Positions 16,389 to 25,966 are shown, numbered from the stretch's first letter. The stretch: DNA of 64,000 nt from Thermoanaerobacterium sp. CMT5567-10 (GCF_030534315.2 NZ_CP130558.2:2656501-2720500), one strand, 5' to 3'. The notes: generated by a model from the sequence alone, not told the origin. Program-made: numbers and translations.

Positions 16389-17603
16389 ATGAGTATAAAG
16401 TGCAGAGATATACTAGTGCTTCCATCTTTGAAAAAGTTTAGATTAGTTGGTGGAAAAAACGGTCTTGACAGGAATTTAAGCTGGGTGCATGTTGTAGATA
16501 TTCCTGATGTTTCTAAATGGGTTCATGGAGGTGAGTTGCTCTTTACAACAGGTATAAGCATAAAAGATAATGTTGATATTCTGATGAAAATTATTGAAGA
16601 AATAAATTCGAAGAATCTGGCAGGACTTGTGATAAATGTGGGACCTTATATCAAGAATATTCCGAAAGAAGCTATTTTATTAGCCGATAGGCTTGATTTC
16701 CCGCTTTTTGAGCTTCCTTGGGAGGTTAAACTTGTTGATGTTACAGAGATAATATGTAATTTTATTATAAAAAAGTCAATTGAGGAAAAGTCAATAGGAG
16801 AATTTTTAGAAAACATACTTTTTACAGATTTTAAATCTGAAGAGGTTTTTGTAAGCAGGGCAGAATATCATGGCTTTAACATCAGTCATCAAAACTGTGT
16901 TATGATTACAGATATAGATAAATTTGGGCAATATATAAATAAAAGCAACATAAAAGACGAAAAGAAGATAATGGATATAAAATTTTGTTTGCAGCAGATT
17001 GTAAACAATACATTAGAAAAAAACGGCAAGAGACCGCTTTCTTTAATTCGTGGTGATTCTGTTATATCTCTCATATCTAAAAAGGAAGCAGAAGATGAAA
17101 GCTCAGTAGTAGGAATTGCAGAGGAAATAAGAAAAAGTGTTATCGAGCAGCTATCTCCATTAAAAGTTAGCATTGGAATAGGACGATATTATTCTAATTT
17201 AAAAGATATAAAAAATAGTTTAAAAGAGGCTGAAAGAGCTTTAAAGCTGGCTTATAAAATAATGGGAGGCAATTCAGTTTATAGTTATAGTGAAGCGGGA
17301 ATTTTTCGACTTTTATTTGAAATGAAGGATAAGAGTGAAATGATTTCTTTTTTCAATGAATTGATGGAACCAATGATGAAATATGATGAAAGCTCAAGAG
17401 CTGATCTCATTAATACATTGGAGGTATTTTTACAAAACAATGGTAATTTTGTAAAAACCGCTAAAGATCTCTTTATACATCGCAGTACTTTGAACTATAG
17501 AATAAAAAAAATTGAGGAAATCCTTAATGTGGATTTATCTGATTGGGAAACTAAATTTAATTTACAAGTAGCATTGGCTATTGGAAAATTTCTCAAATAT
17601 TGA
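16389..17603 (+). CDS. PucR-family transcriptional regulator
   Basis: A 404-residue PucR/CdaR-type regulator. The N-terminal PucR sensor domain (about residues 1-130) begins MSIKCRDILVLPSLKKFRLVGG and contains WVHVVDIPDVSKWVHGGELLFTTG. A central GGDEF-like CdaR region follows, with a C-terminal HTH_30 domain, LFIHRSTLNYRIKKIEEIL, near residue 370. PucR proteins control purine or related nitrogen-compound catabolism in Bacillus, so it probably senses an intermediate of the adjacent pyrimidine/hydantoin pathway. It lies between the dehydrogenase and the catabolic operon, on the same strand. Confidence 0.88.
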   Translation: MSIKCRDILVLPSLKKFRLVGGKNGLDRNLSWVHVVDIPDVSKWVHGGELLFTTGISIKDNVDILMKIIEEINSKNLAGLVINVGPYIKNIPKEAILLADRLDFPLFELPWEVKLVDVTEIICNFIIKKSIEEKSIGEFLENILFTDFKSEEVFVSRAEYHGFNISHQNCVMITDIDKFGQYINKSNIKDEKKIMDIKFCLQQIVNNTLEKNGKRPLSLIRGDSVISLISKKEAEDESSVVGIAEEIRKSVIEQLSPLKVSIGIGRYYSNLKDIKNSLKEAERALKLAYKIMGGNSVYSYSEAGIFRLLFEMKDKSEMISFFNELMEPMMKYDESSRADLINTLEVFLQNNGNFVKTAKDLFIHRSTLNYRIKKIEEILNVDLSDWETKFNLQVALAIGKFLKY

Positions 17604-17729
17604 ATCAATTGTATTAAAATTTATGAAAATAATGCTACATAATGTAGGATGACATTTTATTAATTATTATGTAAAATTTATTTAAGCTTTAAAGATAAGA
17701 CTAAAAACAATTAATATATTAAAATAAAA

Positions 17730-17790
17730 TAGCAATGGTGCTAATTAAAGGTACAGAAAATGCCTTATGATTAGCACCATTTCTATTTTA
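17730..17790 (+). promoter_or_regulatory. ANTAR-type antitermination site before the pyrimidine operon
   Basis: Hairpin TAGC-AATGGT-GCTA (17730-17743) has a six-base loop with A1 and G4. Its loop and 3' arm are shared with a terminator: AATGGTGCTAAT (17734-17745) pairs with ATTAGCACCATT (17770-17781), followed by TCTATTTTA. It ends about 30 bases before the aminotransferase start. The same layout is found before ald and both amt units. Confidence 0.68.
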
Positions 17791-17818
17791 TATGGTATTT
17801 CAAGTGAGGAGGGCTAAA

Positions 17819-19177
17819 ATGTTAACTGAAGATAATGAAATTGTTATGAATGAAGACAATATAAGGGAATATGACAAGAAGTATAATTTGCATTCTTGGA
17901 GTGCTCAGAAAAATCTTAATCCATTGGTCATTACAAAGGCAGAGGGAATTTATTTTTGGGATGTTAGTGGGAAAAGGTATTTTGATATGTCTTCTCAGCT
18001 AGTAAATGTAAATGTAGGACATGGAAATAAGGAGATTATAAACGCGATAAAAGAGCAAGCGGAAAGACTTCCTTTTATCGGACCAAGCTATGCTGTTGAT
18101 GTTAGATCAAAATTGGCTGCAAAAGTAATAGAAAAGGCTCCGGATAATATGGGTAAGGTATTTTTTACATTAGGTGGGGCAGATGCCAATGAAAATGCAA
18201 TAAAAATAGCGAGGATGTTTACAGGAAGGCAAAAAATATTTTCAAGATATCGATCATACCATGGAGCTAGCTTCGGAGCTGCAAATCTAAGCGGAGAACC
18301 AAGAAGATATACTTGTGAGCCGGGATTGACTGGGTTTATTAAATTCTTTGATCCATATGTTTATCGTGAAAAAATAGAATTTAAGAGTGAAGAGGAGGCA
18401 AGCAGGTATTACTTGAATAAGCTTAAGGAACAAATTATTTATGAAGGTGCGGATAATGTAGCGGCGATTTTTCTTGAAACAGTGACTGGAAGTAACGGAG
18501 TAATTATTCCACCTAAGGGATATTTACAAGGAATAAGGGATATATGTGATGAATTTGGGATACTTATGGTGTGTGATGAGGTCATGACAGGATGGGGAAG
18601 AACGGGAGAATGGTTTGCATGTAATAATTGGAATGTAAAACCAGATATTATAACATTTGCAAAAGGAATTACTTGTGGGTATGTGCCTTTGGGTGGTGTT
18701 ATTGTAGACAAAAAGATAGCAGAATATTTTGATGACAATGTTTTAATGTGTGGCTTAACATATAATGCACATCCAATAGGTTGTGCAGCAGGTTGTGCAA
18801 CTATAGATGTATATGAAAAAGAAGGATTAATAGAAAATTCAAAGAAGATGGGAAAAATTTTGGGTGCCGAATTGGAAAGGTTAAAAGAAAAGCACGCATG
18901 TGTTGGTGATGTAAGATATATAGGACTTTTTTCGGCGGTAGAACTTGTTAAACATAAAGGTACAAAGGAACCTTTAGTTCCATATGGAAAAGACCCTGAA
19001 AAAATAATGCCAAGAATTATAGATAGGTTAAGAGAGAGAGGGTTTTCTACTTACTCTCATGAAAACTGCATATTAGTGGCACCACCTTTGATTATAAAGG
19101 AAGAGGAATTAAGGGAGGCATTATCAATTCTTGATGAGGTTTTAGATTTTGTAGATGAGTATATTGAAAAAGCATAA
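17819..19177 (+). CDS. Class III aminotransferase (putative beta-alanine transaminase)
   Basis: A 452-residue PLP-dependent omega-aminotransferase. Visible are SSQLVNVNVGHGN, the aldehyde-site RYRSYHGASFGA, VCDEVMTGWGRTGEWF and the PLP lysine in FAKGITCGYVPLGG. The family includes beta-alanine, GABA and taurine transaminases acting with pyruvate or 2-oxoglutarate. Linked to dihydropyrimidinase and a carbamoyl hydrolase, the best guess is beta-alanine to malonic semialdehyde. Start at ATG 17819 because GAGGAGGG lies at 17806-17812; an in-frame ATG at 17792 sits in the terminator tail. First gene of the operon that runs to 24991. Confidence 0.85.
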   Translation: MLTEDNEIVMNEDNIREYDKKYNLHSWSAQKNLNPLVITKAEGIYFWDVSGKRYFDMSSQLVNVNVGHGNKEIINAIKEQAERLPFIGPSYAVDVRSKLAAKVIEKAPDNMGKVFFTLGGADANENAIKIARMFTGRQKIFSRYRSYHGASFGAANLSGEPRRYTCEPGLTGFIKFFDPYVYREKIEFKSEEEASRYYLNKLKEQIIYEGADNVAAIFLETVTGSNGVIIPPKGYLQGIRDICDEFGILMVCDEVMTGWGRTGEWFACNNWNVKPDIITFAKGITCGYVPLGGVIVDKKIAEYFDDNVLMCGLTYNAHPIGCAAGCATIDVYEKEGLIENSKKMGKILGAELERLKEKHACVGDVRYIGLFSAVELVKHKGTKEPLVPYGKDPEKIMPRIIDRLRERGFSTYSHENCILVAPPLIIKEEELREALSILDEVLDFVDEYIEKA

Positions 19178-19225
19178 GGCGTTAAATTATCTTATTTATT
19201 ATGTCGAAAGAAAGGGGAGTTATAT

Positions 19226-20701
19226 ATGAAAGAACAATTATTTGAACTTACAGAAGATTTATCAAACAGCAGGCTTTACAATGAGGACCTTGCGCCTACA
19301 ACAATAAAACAAAGGACATGGGATACTTATCACTTTCTATCCTTGTGGGTGGGAATGTCATTTTCCATACCTACATTTATGCTGGCCAGCGGGTTGATTT
19401 CAATAGGTATGAACTGGAAACAGGCTATATTTACCATTTTCGTTGGGAACCTCATAGTTTTAATTCCGATGATTCTCAACGGCCACTCAGGTACAAAATA
19501 CGGAATTCCTTTCCCTGTACTTTGCAGGTCTGCTTTTGGTACATTTGGCGCAAATATTGCAGCACTCCTGCGTGCTGGAGTTGCCTGCGGCTGGTTTGGT
19601 ATTCAAACCTATATAGGCGGCAGTGCTATAAATACATTTTTAGGCGTAGTATTTCCGGGGTGGTTAAAACTGGGCGGTAATTTCAATATTCTCGGCCTGA
19701 TGCTGCCTCAAGCCATAACATTTATGATCTTCTGGCTTATCACCATGTATATTATATTCAGGGGTATGAATGCAGTGAAAAAACTTGAAGCCTTTGCAGC
19801 ACCACTTCTGGTATTATACATCATCGCCCTCTTTATCTGGGCCGTTATTGCTGCTAAGGGACTTGGTCCTATCGTATCTCAACCGGGCAAGTTGACTAAT
19901 TTTGGTGAGTTCTTTAAAGTATTTATTCCTTCATTAACAGGAATGATTGGCTTTTGGGCGACACTTTCACTGAACATTCCCGATTTTACAAGGTTCGCAA
20001 AAGGGCAAAAATCGCAGATATTGGGTCAGGCCCTTGGACTTCCAACATCAATGGGATTATTTTCTCTCCTTGGTGTGTTAATTGCTTCAGCAACCATCGT
20101 GATATATGGAGAGCCAATTTGGGATTTCTCACAGTTAATGACCAAGTTTTCAAACCCAATAGTATCAATGATATCTCTTCTTTGCGTTATATTTGCAACA
20201 CTTACAACGAATATTGCAGCAAATGTTGTTTCACCGGCTAACGATTTTTCTAATCTGCTACCGAAATATATCAGTTTTAAAAGTGGAGGATTGATTACGG
20301 GTATTATTGGAATATTAATAATGCCATGGAGGCTTCTAGCAGATCCAAGTGGATATATCTATAACTGGTTAGGCACATATTCAGGTGTTCTTGGACCAAT
20401 TGCTGGCATAATGATATGCGATTATTGGATTTATAGAAGAACAAATCTTAATCTTATGGATCTTTATACTGAAGAAGGAGAATATTTTTACTCCAAAGGT
20501 TTTAATATAAAAGCAATTATTGCATTAATTGTTGGAGTGTTTTTTGCCTTAATTGGTAAGATAGTTCCGATGTTAAGTGTTTTATCAGATTACGCATGGT
20601 TTGTAGGATTTTTTGTTTCTGGCATCTTATATTTTCTGTTGATGTATAATACGAGTGTTCAATTTTATAATACGGAAATCAGCAAACATCTAAACGAATA
20701 A
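19226..20701 (+). CDS. NCS1-family nucleobase/hydantoin:cation symporter
   Basis: A 491-residue membrane protein, about twelve transmembrane segments, of the NCS1 family (uracil, allantoin, cytosine or hydantoin uptake). The N-terminus LYNEDLAPTTIKQRTWDTYHFLSLWVGMSF and GVACGWFGIQTYIGGSAI match the Mhp1/PucI group, and LSLNIPDFTRFAK is the conserved cytoplasmic motif. Placed between the aminotransferase and dihydropyrimidinase, it most likely imports uracil, thymine, dihydropyrimidines or hydantoins. AAAGGGG is the ribosome site. Confidence 0.9.
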   Translation: MKEQLFELTEDLSNSRLYNEDLAPTTIKQRTWDTYHFLSLWVGMSFSIPTFMLASGLISIGMNWKQAIFTIFVGNLIVLIPMILNGHSGTKYGIPFPVLCRSAFGTFGANIAALLRAGVACGWFGIQTYIGGSAINTFLGVVFPGWLKLGGNFNILGLMLPQAITFMIFWLITMYIIFRGMNAVKKLEAFAAPLLVLYIIALFIWAVIAAKGLGPIVSQPGKLTNFGEFFKVFIPSLTGMIGFWATLSLNIPDFTRFAKGQKSQILGQALGLPTSMGLFSLLGVLIASATIVIYGEPIWDFSQLMTKFSNPIVSMISLLCVIFATLTTNIAANVVSPANDFSNLLPKYISFKSGGLITGIIGILIMPWRLLADPSGYIYNWLGTYSGVLGPIAGIMICDYWIYRRTNLNLMDLYTEEGEYFYSKGFNIKAIIALIVGVFFALIGKIVPMLSVLSDYAWFVGFFVSGILYFLLMYNTSVQFYNTEISKHLNE

Positions 20702-20767
20702 AAATTTATCATAAAAATAACATTTATGATATAAATTGGCTATTAAATATTTTTGGAGGTGTTAGTA

Positions 20768-22156
20768 ATGAGGGAATATGACCTTATTATAAAGGGAGGG
20801 ACCGTTGTAACAGCATCTGATGCGTTCAAATCAGATGTGGCAGTAAAAGATGGTATTATAGTTGCTTTAGGTCAAGACATAACAGGAGATGGAGCCAATA
20901 TTATCGACGCGGAAGGTAAATACGTATTTCCTGGAGGAATTGATGTTCATACTCATTTGGAAATGCCTTTTGGTGGTACTGTCTCTAGCGATAATTTTGA
21001 GACAGGCACAATAGCAGCTGCATGTGGCGGGACTACAACTATAATTGATTTTGCAATGCAGGCAAAAGGACAGTCTTTACAGCAAGCTGCAGAAACGTGG
21101 CATAAAAAGGCTGATGGCAAAGCGGTTATTGATTATGGATTTCATATAGCTATAACTGATATGAATGAAGATATATTAAACGAAATGCCAAGAGCTATAA
21201 AAAATGGTTATTCCAGTTTCAAGCTTTTTATGACCTATGATGGTTTGAAGGTAAATGATGATGTACTGTTAAAGGCATTGATTATGGCAAAAGAGAATGG
21301 TGGATTGATATGTGTACACGCTGAAAATTATTATATAATTGACTATTTAATAAAAAAATTTTATAAGGAAGGTAAAATAGAGCCTAAGTACCATGCAATG
21401 AGCCGTCCGACGGTGGCAGAAGCAGAAGCTGTAAGTCGTGCTATAAAGATAGCGAGTTTTGCTAATGCTCCGCTTTATATAGTGCATTTAAGCTGTAAAG
21501 AGTCTTTGATAGAGCTTGCGAGGGCAAGAGAACAGAGATTGCCGGTTATGGCGGAGACTTGCCCGCAATATCTATTGCTATCTGAAGAGAAATATGAAGA
21601 GCCAAATTTTATGGGGGCAAAATATGTTATGTCACCTCCTCTAAGGCCGAAAGAGAATTTAAATTCTCTTTGGGATGGACTTGCTAAAGGAGAAATACAA
21701 GCAGTATCAACAGACCACTGTCCATTCTTTTTAAAGGGTCAGAAGGATTTAGGTTTAGAATTTTTTGGTAAAATTCCAAATGGTGCTCCAGGTATAGAGA
21801 CAAGGATGGCGCTAATGTATAGCTATGGAGCTGATATGGGAAAATTAAGTCTTCAGCGTTTTGTTGAGGTAACGGCTACTAATCCGGCTAAAATTTTTGG
21901 ATTGTATCCTTCAAAAGGGACCATAGCTGTTGGCAGTGATGCGGATATTGTAATATTTGATCCTAATGTAAAAAAAGTAATAACTAAAAGTAAACTCCAT
22001 GAAAATGTGGATTACACGCCATATGAAGGGTTTGAAGTAACAGGGTATCCTGTAATTACCATTTTAAGAGGCAATATAATTGTTGAGAATGGAAACTTTA
22101 TCGGGAGAAAAGGTTTTGGAAAGTTCTTAAAACGACAGGCACCAATTTTGGTATAG
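20768..22156 (+). CDS. hydA: Dihydropyrimidinase / D-hydantoinase
   Basis: A 462-residue cyclic amidohydrolase opening dihydrouracil (or 5-substituted hydantoins) to the N-carbamoyl amino acid. The binuclear metal ligands are visible: DVHTHLEMPF (H-x-H), the carbamylated lysine in SSFKLFMTYDG, histidines in CVHAEN and YIVHLSC, and aspartate in STDHCPFF. Start taken at ATG 20768 behind GGAGGTG; the in-frame TTG at 20753 overlaps the ribosome site. It is the second step of the reductive pyrimidine route, between the PreA-type reductase and the M20 hydrolase in reaction order. Confidence 0.93.
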   Translation: MREYDLIIKGGTVVTASDAFKSDVAVKDGIIVALGQDITGDGANIIDAEGKYVFPGGIDVHTHLEMPFGGTVSSDNFETGTIAAACGGTTTIIDFAMQAKGQSLQQAAETWHKKADGKAVIDYGFHIAITDMNEDILNEMPRAIKNGYSSFKLFMTYDGLKVNDDVLLKALIMAKENGGLICVHAENYYIIDYLIKKFYKEGKIEPKYHAMSRPTVAEAEAVSRAIKIASFANAPLYIVHLSCKESLIELARAREQRLPVMAETCPQYLLLSEEKYEEPNFMGAKYVMSPPLRPKENLNSLWDGLAKGEIQAVSTDHCPFFLKGQKDLGLEFFGKIPNGAPGIETRMALMYSYGADMGKLSLQRFVEVTATNPAKIFGLYPSKGTIAVGSDADIVIFDPNVKKVITKSKLHENVDYTPYEGFEVTGYPVITILRGNIIVENGNFIGRKGFGKFLKRQAPILV

Positions 22157-22314
22157 AATACAGTTTTTAACGAAATTACAGATTAGAGGAATAGCGATAT
22201 TATAAAATATTTGGTTGATATGATTAACAGTTATCGTTACCTATAAATTATACTTTTAATGGGTGTCGAATATCACTCAATTCAAATTTTAAGGAAGGAA
22301 TAAAGGTGATGCAG

Positions 22315-23523
22315 ATGGAGCCTATATTATATGAAAAAAATAGTAAATGTATAGATATTTCAACAGAATTTTGTGGTATAAAATTTCCCAATCCTTTTGT
22401 ACTGGCATCTGGACCACCAACTGCATATGGTACCATGATTAAAAGAGCGTTTGATATGGGGTGGGGTGGTGCCGTATTAAAGACATTAAAACCCGACAAT
22501 ATGAATATTGTTGACGTAAAACCACGTTTTAACGTTATTAGAGGAAATCATGGTGAAATAGTAGGTTTTCAAAATATTGAACTTGTGAGCAAACGTCCTC
22601 TAACTATCTGGTTAAAAGAAATAGAAGAAATAAAAATACAGTACCCAAATCGCATTCTAATTGGCAGTATTATGGCAGAAGCCGACAAAAAAGAGTGGCA
22701 GGAGTTAGCCAAAAAGGTAGCAGATTCAGGTGTTGATGCGTTGGAATTAAATTTTTCATGCCCACATGGTATGCCGGAAATGGGTGTTGGTGCTGCTATA
22801 GGCCAAAATGCAAAAATGACTTCCGAATTAACTGAATGGGTTAAGCAAGTTGTGAATATTCCAGTGATTGTGAAACTTACTCCTAATGTTACGGACATCA
22901 TATCTATAGCAAAAGCTGCTCAAAATGGTGGTGCAGATGGCATTTCGGCTATAAATACAGTTCAATGTCTTATAGGTATAAATTTAGATACGATGGAGCC
23001 GCTTCCTTCGGTAGATGGTTATTCAACATATGGCGGATATTCAGGACTGGCAGTTAAACCTATAGGATTAAGAGCTGTATCGCAAATAGCTAAAAGCATT
23101 AATCTACCGATATTTGGTATAGGAGGTATATCTTCTTGGGAACACGCTGTTGAGTATATGCTTTTAGGTGCATCCGCTGTTCAAGTTTGTACTGCTGTTA
23201 TGATAGAAGGATATGACATTATTATAAATTTTATAGAAGGATTAGAAAGATATATGCGCAACAAAAATATTAAAAAAATTACTGAAATTAAAGGGAAGTC
23301 ATTGAATCGTATAAAAGATCATTCTGCGTTAAGTATAGTTAAAAAAGTGGTTCAAATCAATAATAAATTGTGTATTCAATGTGGAAAGTGTGTAAAGGTA
23401 TGTGGCGATGCCGGTTATGATGCATTAAAATTTAAAAATGGACAGTTAGTTGTGGATGCCGAAAAATGTGATGGATGTTCACTATGTACAATTATTTGTC
23501 CCAAAAGAGCATTAACGCTTTGA
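22315..23523 (+). CDS. preA: Dihydropyrimidine dehydrogenase subunit, PreA type
   Basis: A protein of about 402 residues with an FMN TIM-barrel domain of the dihydroorotate dehydrogenase family (FPNPFVLASGPPTAYG, SIMAEADKKEWQELAKK, LNFSCPHGMPEMGVGAAIGQ, FGIGGISSWEHAVEYMLLGA). A C-terminal ferredoxin domain follows, with two four-cysteine motifs (CIQCGKCVKVC and CDGCSLCTIIC). In E. coli PreA works with PreT, an NADH:FAD subunit, to reduce uracil. No preT-like gene is in this window, so the electron donor could be ferredoxin or a distant PreT. Start is ambiguous: GTG 22306, ATG 22309 and ATG 22315 are in frame; AAAGGTGAT at 22302-22310 favours 22315. Confidence 0.85.
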   Translation: MEPILYEKNSKCIDISTEFCGIKFPNPFVLASGPPTAYGTMIKRAFDMGWGGAVLKTLKPDNMNIVDVKPRFNVIRGNHGEIVGFQNIELVSKRPLTIWLKEIEEIKIQYPNRILIGSIMAEADKKEWQELAKKVADSGVDALELNFSCPHGMPEMGVGAAIGQNAKMTSELTEWVKQVVNIPVIVKLTPNVTDIISIAKAAQNGGADGISAINTVQCLIGINLDTMEPLPSVDGYSTYGGYSGLAVKPIGLRAVSQIAKSINLPIFGIGGISSWEHAVEYMLLGASAVQVCTAVMIEGYDIIINFIEGLERYMRNKNIKKITEIKGKSLNRIKDHSALSIVKKVVQINNKLCIQCGKCVKVCGDAGYDALKFKNGQLVVDAEKCDGCSLCTIICPKRALTL

Positions 23524-23761
23524 AATTATTCTAAAATTTGCTTTGATCGAAATTTAATAACACTCTAGGTGAAAAATTTTTGAGAACATCGATATTTTGA
23601 AGTTAGAACAAGTTGCTTGAAAAAACAAAAGTTAATTATTTAATTGCTGATAAACATAAAGGCTTATAATGATACTTAAACATTTATAAGTTATTATGAA
23701 CTATTTTAGAAGAAAAATTTAATTAATTTATTCCAAAAATTTATATAGGAGTGTGTGTAAA

Positions 23762-24991
23762 ATGAAAAACATGGTAACTTGTGACAAAGAAAGATTGGCA
23801 GATAAGATTCATACATTTAGTAAATTTGGTGACACTGGAAATGGTGGAGTAACACGATTGTCTTTGTCAGAACCGGATCTGCAGGCAAGAGCAGAATTTT
23901 GCAAAAGAATGAAAGAACTGGGTGCAGACATTGTAACAGATGATATGGCAAATATATATGCGACATTTAAAGGATCAGAAGATCTTCCACGTATTGCAGT
24001 GGGATCACATTGCGATTCGGTAGTACAAGGTGGAAACTATGATGGTATTTTAGGTGTAATAAGTGCAATGGAAGTAGCTGAAACGATTGTTACAAAGAAG
24101 ATTCCACACCGTCATCCAATTACGGTTATGATTTGGACCAATGAAGAAGGGGCTCGTTTTGACCCTGCTATGATGTCATCAGGTGTTATTACTGGTAAAT
24201 TTGATAAGAACAAGATGCTGGCCTCAAAGGATAAGGATGGAATAACATTTGGTGAAGCTTTGGATGCAAGCGGATACAAGGGTGACGAGAAAAATAGAAT
24301 GAATCCTAAGGAATATATGGCTTTTGTGGAACTGCACATTGAGCAAGGCCCAGTGCTTGAAGCTGCAAAAATGGATATTGGCGTTGTTGAAGGTGTCGTT
24401 GGAATGGTCAATTATGAGTTTGAATTTATCGGCCAGGCTGGTCATGCAGGAACTGTTCCGCAGAGAATGAGAAAAGATGCTCTCTATGCAGCTTCTGAGG
24501 CTATTCAGTATCTACATAAAGAGCTTGATAAGCTTGACAGTAAGTTGGTTTATACCACGGGTAGAATTATTTGCTCACCAAATGTACATACAATTATACC
24601 GGATGATGTTAAGTTTACTTTGGATGCAAGACATCAAGATCCGAAAATAGTACAGCAGGTTGTCGATGTTATTGAAAACATTCCTAAAGAACTTGCAAAG
24701 TGCAAGGTTAGCTACCGGAAATTGTGGTCACGTAAGACTGTTGCCTTTAATACAGAGTTGGTCGATTTAGTTGAGAAAAATGCAAAAGAATATGGCTATC
24801 CATGTATGAGAATGTACAGTGGCCCTGGACATGATGCCCAGTTTGTTGCTGATATCCTGCCTACGACTATGATATTTGTTCCAAGTATTGGCGGACACAG
24901 CCATTGCGAAATAGAAAAAACATCTCTCGACGATTGCTGGAAGGGCGCTAATGTATTACTACAAACGATATTGGATATTGATAAAAAATAG
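23762..24991 (+). CDS. M20-family N-carbamoyl amino acid hydrolase (beta-ureidopropionase type)
   Basis: A 409-residue zinc-dependent amidohydrolase related to L-N-carbamoylase, allantoate amidohydrolase and bacterial beta-ureidopropionase. Metal-site segments are VGSHCDSVVQGGNYDG, WTNEEGARFDPAM, ELHIEQGPVLE and SGPGHDAQF; the dimerisation segment contains GQAGHAGTVPQRMRKDA. In this operon it should release beta-alanine, CO2 and ammonium from N-carbamoyl-beta-alanine, supplying the aminotransferase. Start at ATG 23762 with TAGGAG about ten bases upstream. A terminator follows at 25160. Confidence 0.87.
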   Translation: MKNMVTCDKERLADKIHTFSKFGDTGNGGVTRLSLSEPDLQARAEFCKRMKELGADIVTDDMANIYATFKGSEDLPRIAVGSHCDSVVQGGNYDGILGVISAMEVAETIVTKKIPHRHPITVMIWTNEEGARFDPAMMSSGVITGKFDKNKMLASKDKDGITFGEALDASGYKGDEKNRMNPKEYMAFVELHIEQGPVLEAAKMDIGVVEGVVGMVNYEFEFIGQAGHAGTVPQRMRKDALYAASEAIQYLHKELDKLDSKLVYTTGRIICSPNVHTIIPDDVKFTLDARHQDPKIVQQVVDVIENIPKELAKCKVSYRKLWSRKTVAFNTELVDLVEKNAKEYGYPCMRMYSGPGHDAQFVADILPTTMIFVPSIGGHSHCEIEKTSLDDCWKGANVLLQTILDIDKK

Positions 24992-25159
24992 AAAGTAATA
25001 TATCGAGTTTTGCAAACGCCGTACATCGGTAATATTGCCACAACAAAGAATGTCAAGTAAAGAACACATTGCACAGCATAATTCCTTCAGTTTTTTGTTT
25101 TTAGAAAAAATTATCAAAAAACAACTAATATTGCAAAACAAATGTATATGATAAAAATT

Positions 25160-25192
25160 AGGCATGATGGGGAAAAACTATCGTGCCTTTTT
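25160..25192 (+). terminator. Terminator of the pyrimidine operon
   Basis: AGGCATGAT (25160-25168) pairs with ATCGTGCCT (25180-25188), one T-G pair, followed by TTTTTCT. The 170 bases between it and the stop at 24991 contain no other feature I can support. Confidence 0.8.
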
Positions 25193-25274
25193 CTACTATA
25201 TAAAAAAATAAAAAGCAATTAATCTGATATTATAATATTAAAGTATTAAAACTTGATTTGGGAGTATTGATGAT

Positions 25275-25352
25275 ATATAGACTTTATGCTACTATTGTAG
25301 TAGTCTTTTTCTAATTGTGTAGTAGTTTCATTATAGTCTATCATAATATGTA
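25275..25352 (+). promoter_or_regulatory. Structured leader with alternative hairpins before folT
   Basis: A terminator-like hairpin is formed by AGACT...AGTCT around an inner ACTA/TAGT stem, followed by TTTTT (about 25278-25312). The same AGACT strand, as ATAGACT, can instead pair with AGTCTAT further downstream (about 25336-25342). Two exclusive folds before a vitamin transporter gene look like a riboswitch or attenuator. The sequence does not match the THF riboswitch consensus I know, so the ligand is unknown. Confidence 0.4.
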
Positions 25353-25366
25353 GGGAGGCTTGTTTA

Positions 25367-25897
25367 ATGAAAAAAATACATGTACGAGAACTGGTTTTTC
25401 TAGCATTGTTGATTAGCCTAAACATAGTTTTAAGTAGAATAGCTAGCATAAAAATAGCTATTGGCGGCATTGAAAGTGTAAGAATTGGCTTTGGCGCATT
25501 GCCTGTGATTCTTGCAGGTATAATGTTTGGACCTACAGCGGGGGGGATAGTAGGTGCTGTAGGTGATATAGTTGGGTATTACATTAATCCTTTAGGACCA
25601 TACATGCCACATTTCACATTGACAGCAGCTCTCACAGGTATTATTCCGCCTTTAATTTTAAAGCCGGTAAAAGCTCCAATTCCTTCTCTATGGCAATTAA
25701 TGATAGCGATTGGGGTAGGTCAGTTCATTTCATCAGTAGTACTCGTGCCTTATTTTCTTCAATTGTTATTTAAAATACCAATAGTAACTACTTTACCTCC
25801 AAAAGTTATAGGAGAACTTATCAATGTGCCAATATATGCTTTATTTACGCAAATACTGCTAAAAAGAATAAATATGGTTTATTTTAAAGCCCACTAA
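25367..25897 (+). CDS. folT: ECF transporter S component, FolT-like
   Basis: A 176-residue integral membrane protein with about six transmembrane segments. It has the FolT family pattern: LVFLALLISLNIVLSRIASIKI, IRIGFGALPVILAG-like VRIGFGALPVILAGIMFGP, GAVGDIVGYYINPLGPYMPHFTLTAAL and a C-terminal helix. S components bind a vitamin and dock with a shared energising module (EcfA/A'/T), which is not encoded next to it. Folate is the likely substrate by family resemblance. GTAGGGAGG precedes ATG 25367. Confidence 0.82.
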   Translation: MKKIHVRELVFLALLISLNIVLSRIASIKIAIGGIESVRIGFGALPVILAGIMFGPTAGGIVGAVGDIVGYYINPLGPYMPHFTLTAALTGIIPPLILKPVKAPIPSLWQLMIAIGVGQFISSVVLVPYFLQLLFKIPIVTTLPPKVIGELINVPIYALFTQILLKRINMVYFKAH

Positions 25898-25966
25898 TAA
25901 AATCAAATTTAATTTTTTGATTATTTTAAATAAAGGCGGTATTTTAGAGGTTAATAGGTGGTGAAT

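Noticed and set aside
25265-25366. THF riboswitch before folT
   Set aside because: GGAG and GATGAT are present, but the paired core and the closing CUCC-type 3' end of the THF riboswitch are not, so only an unassigned structured leader is reported.
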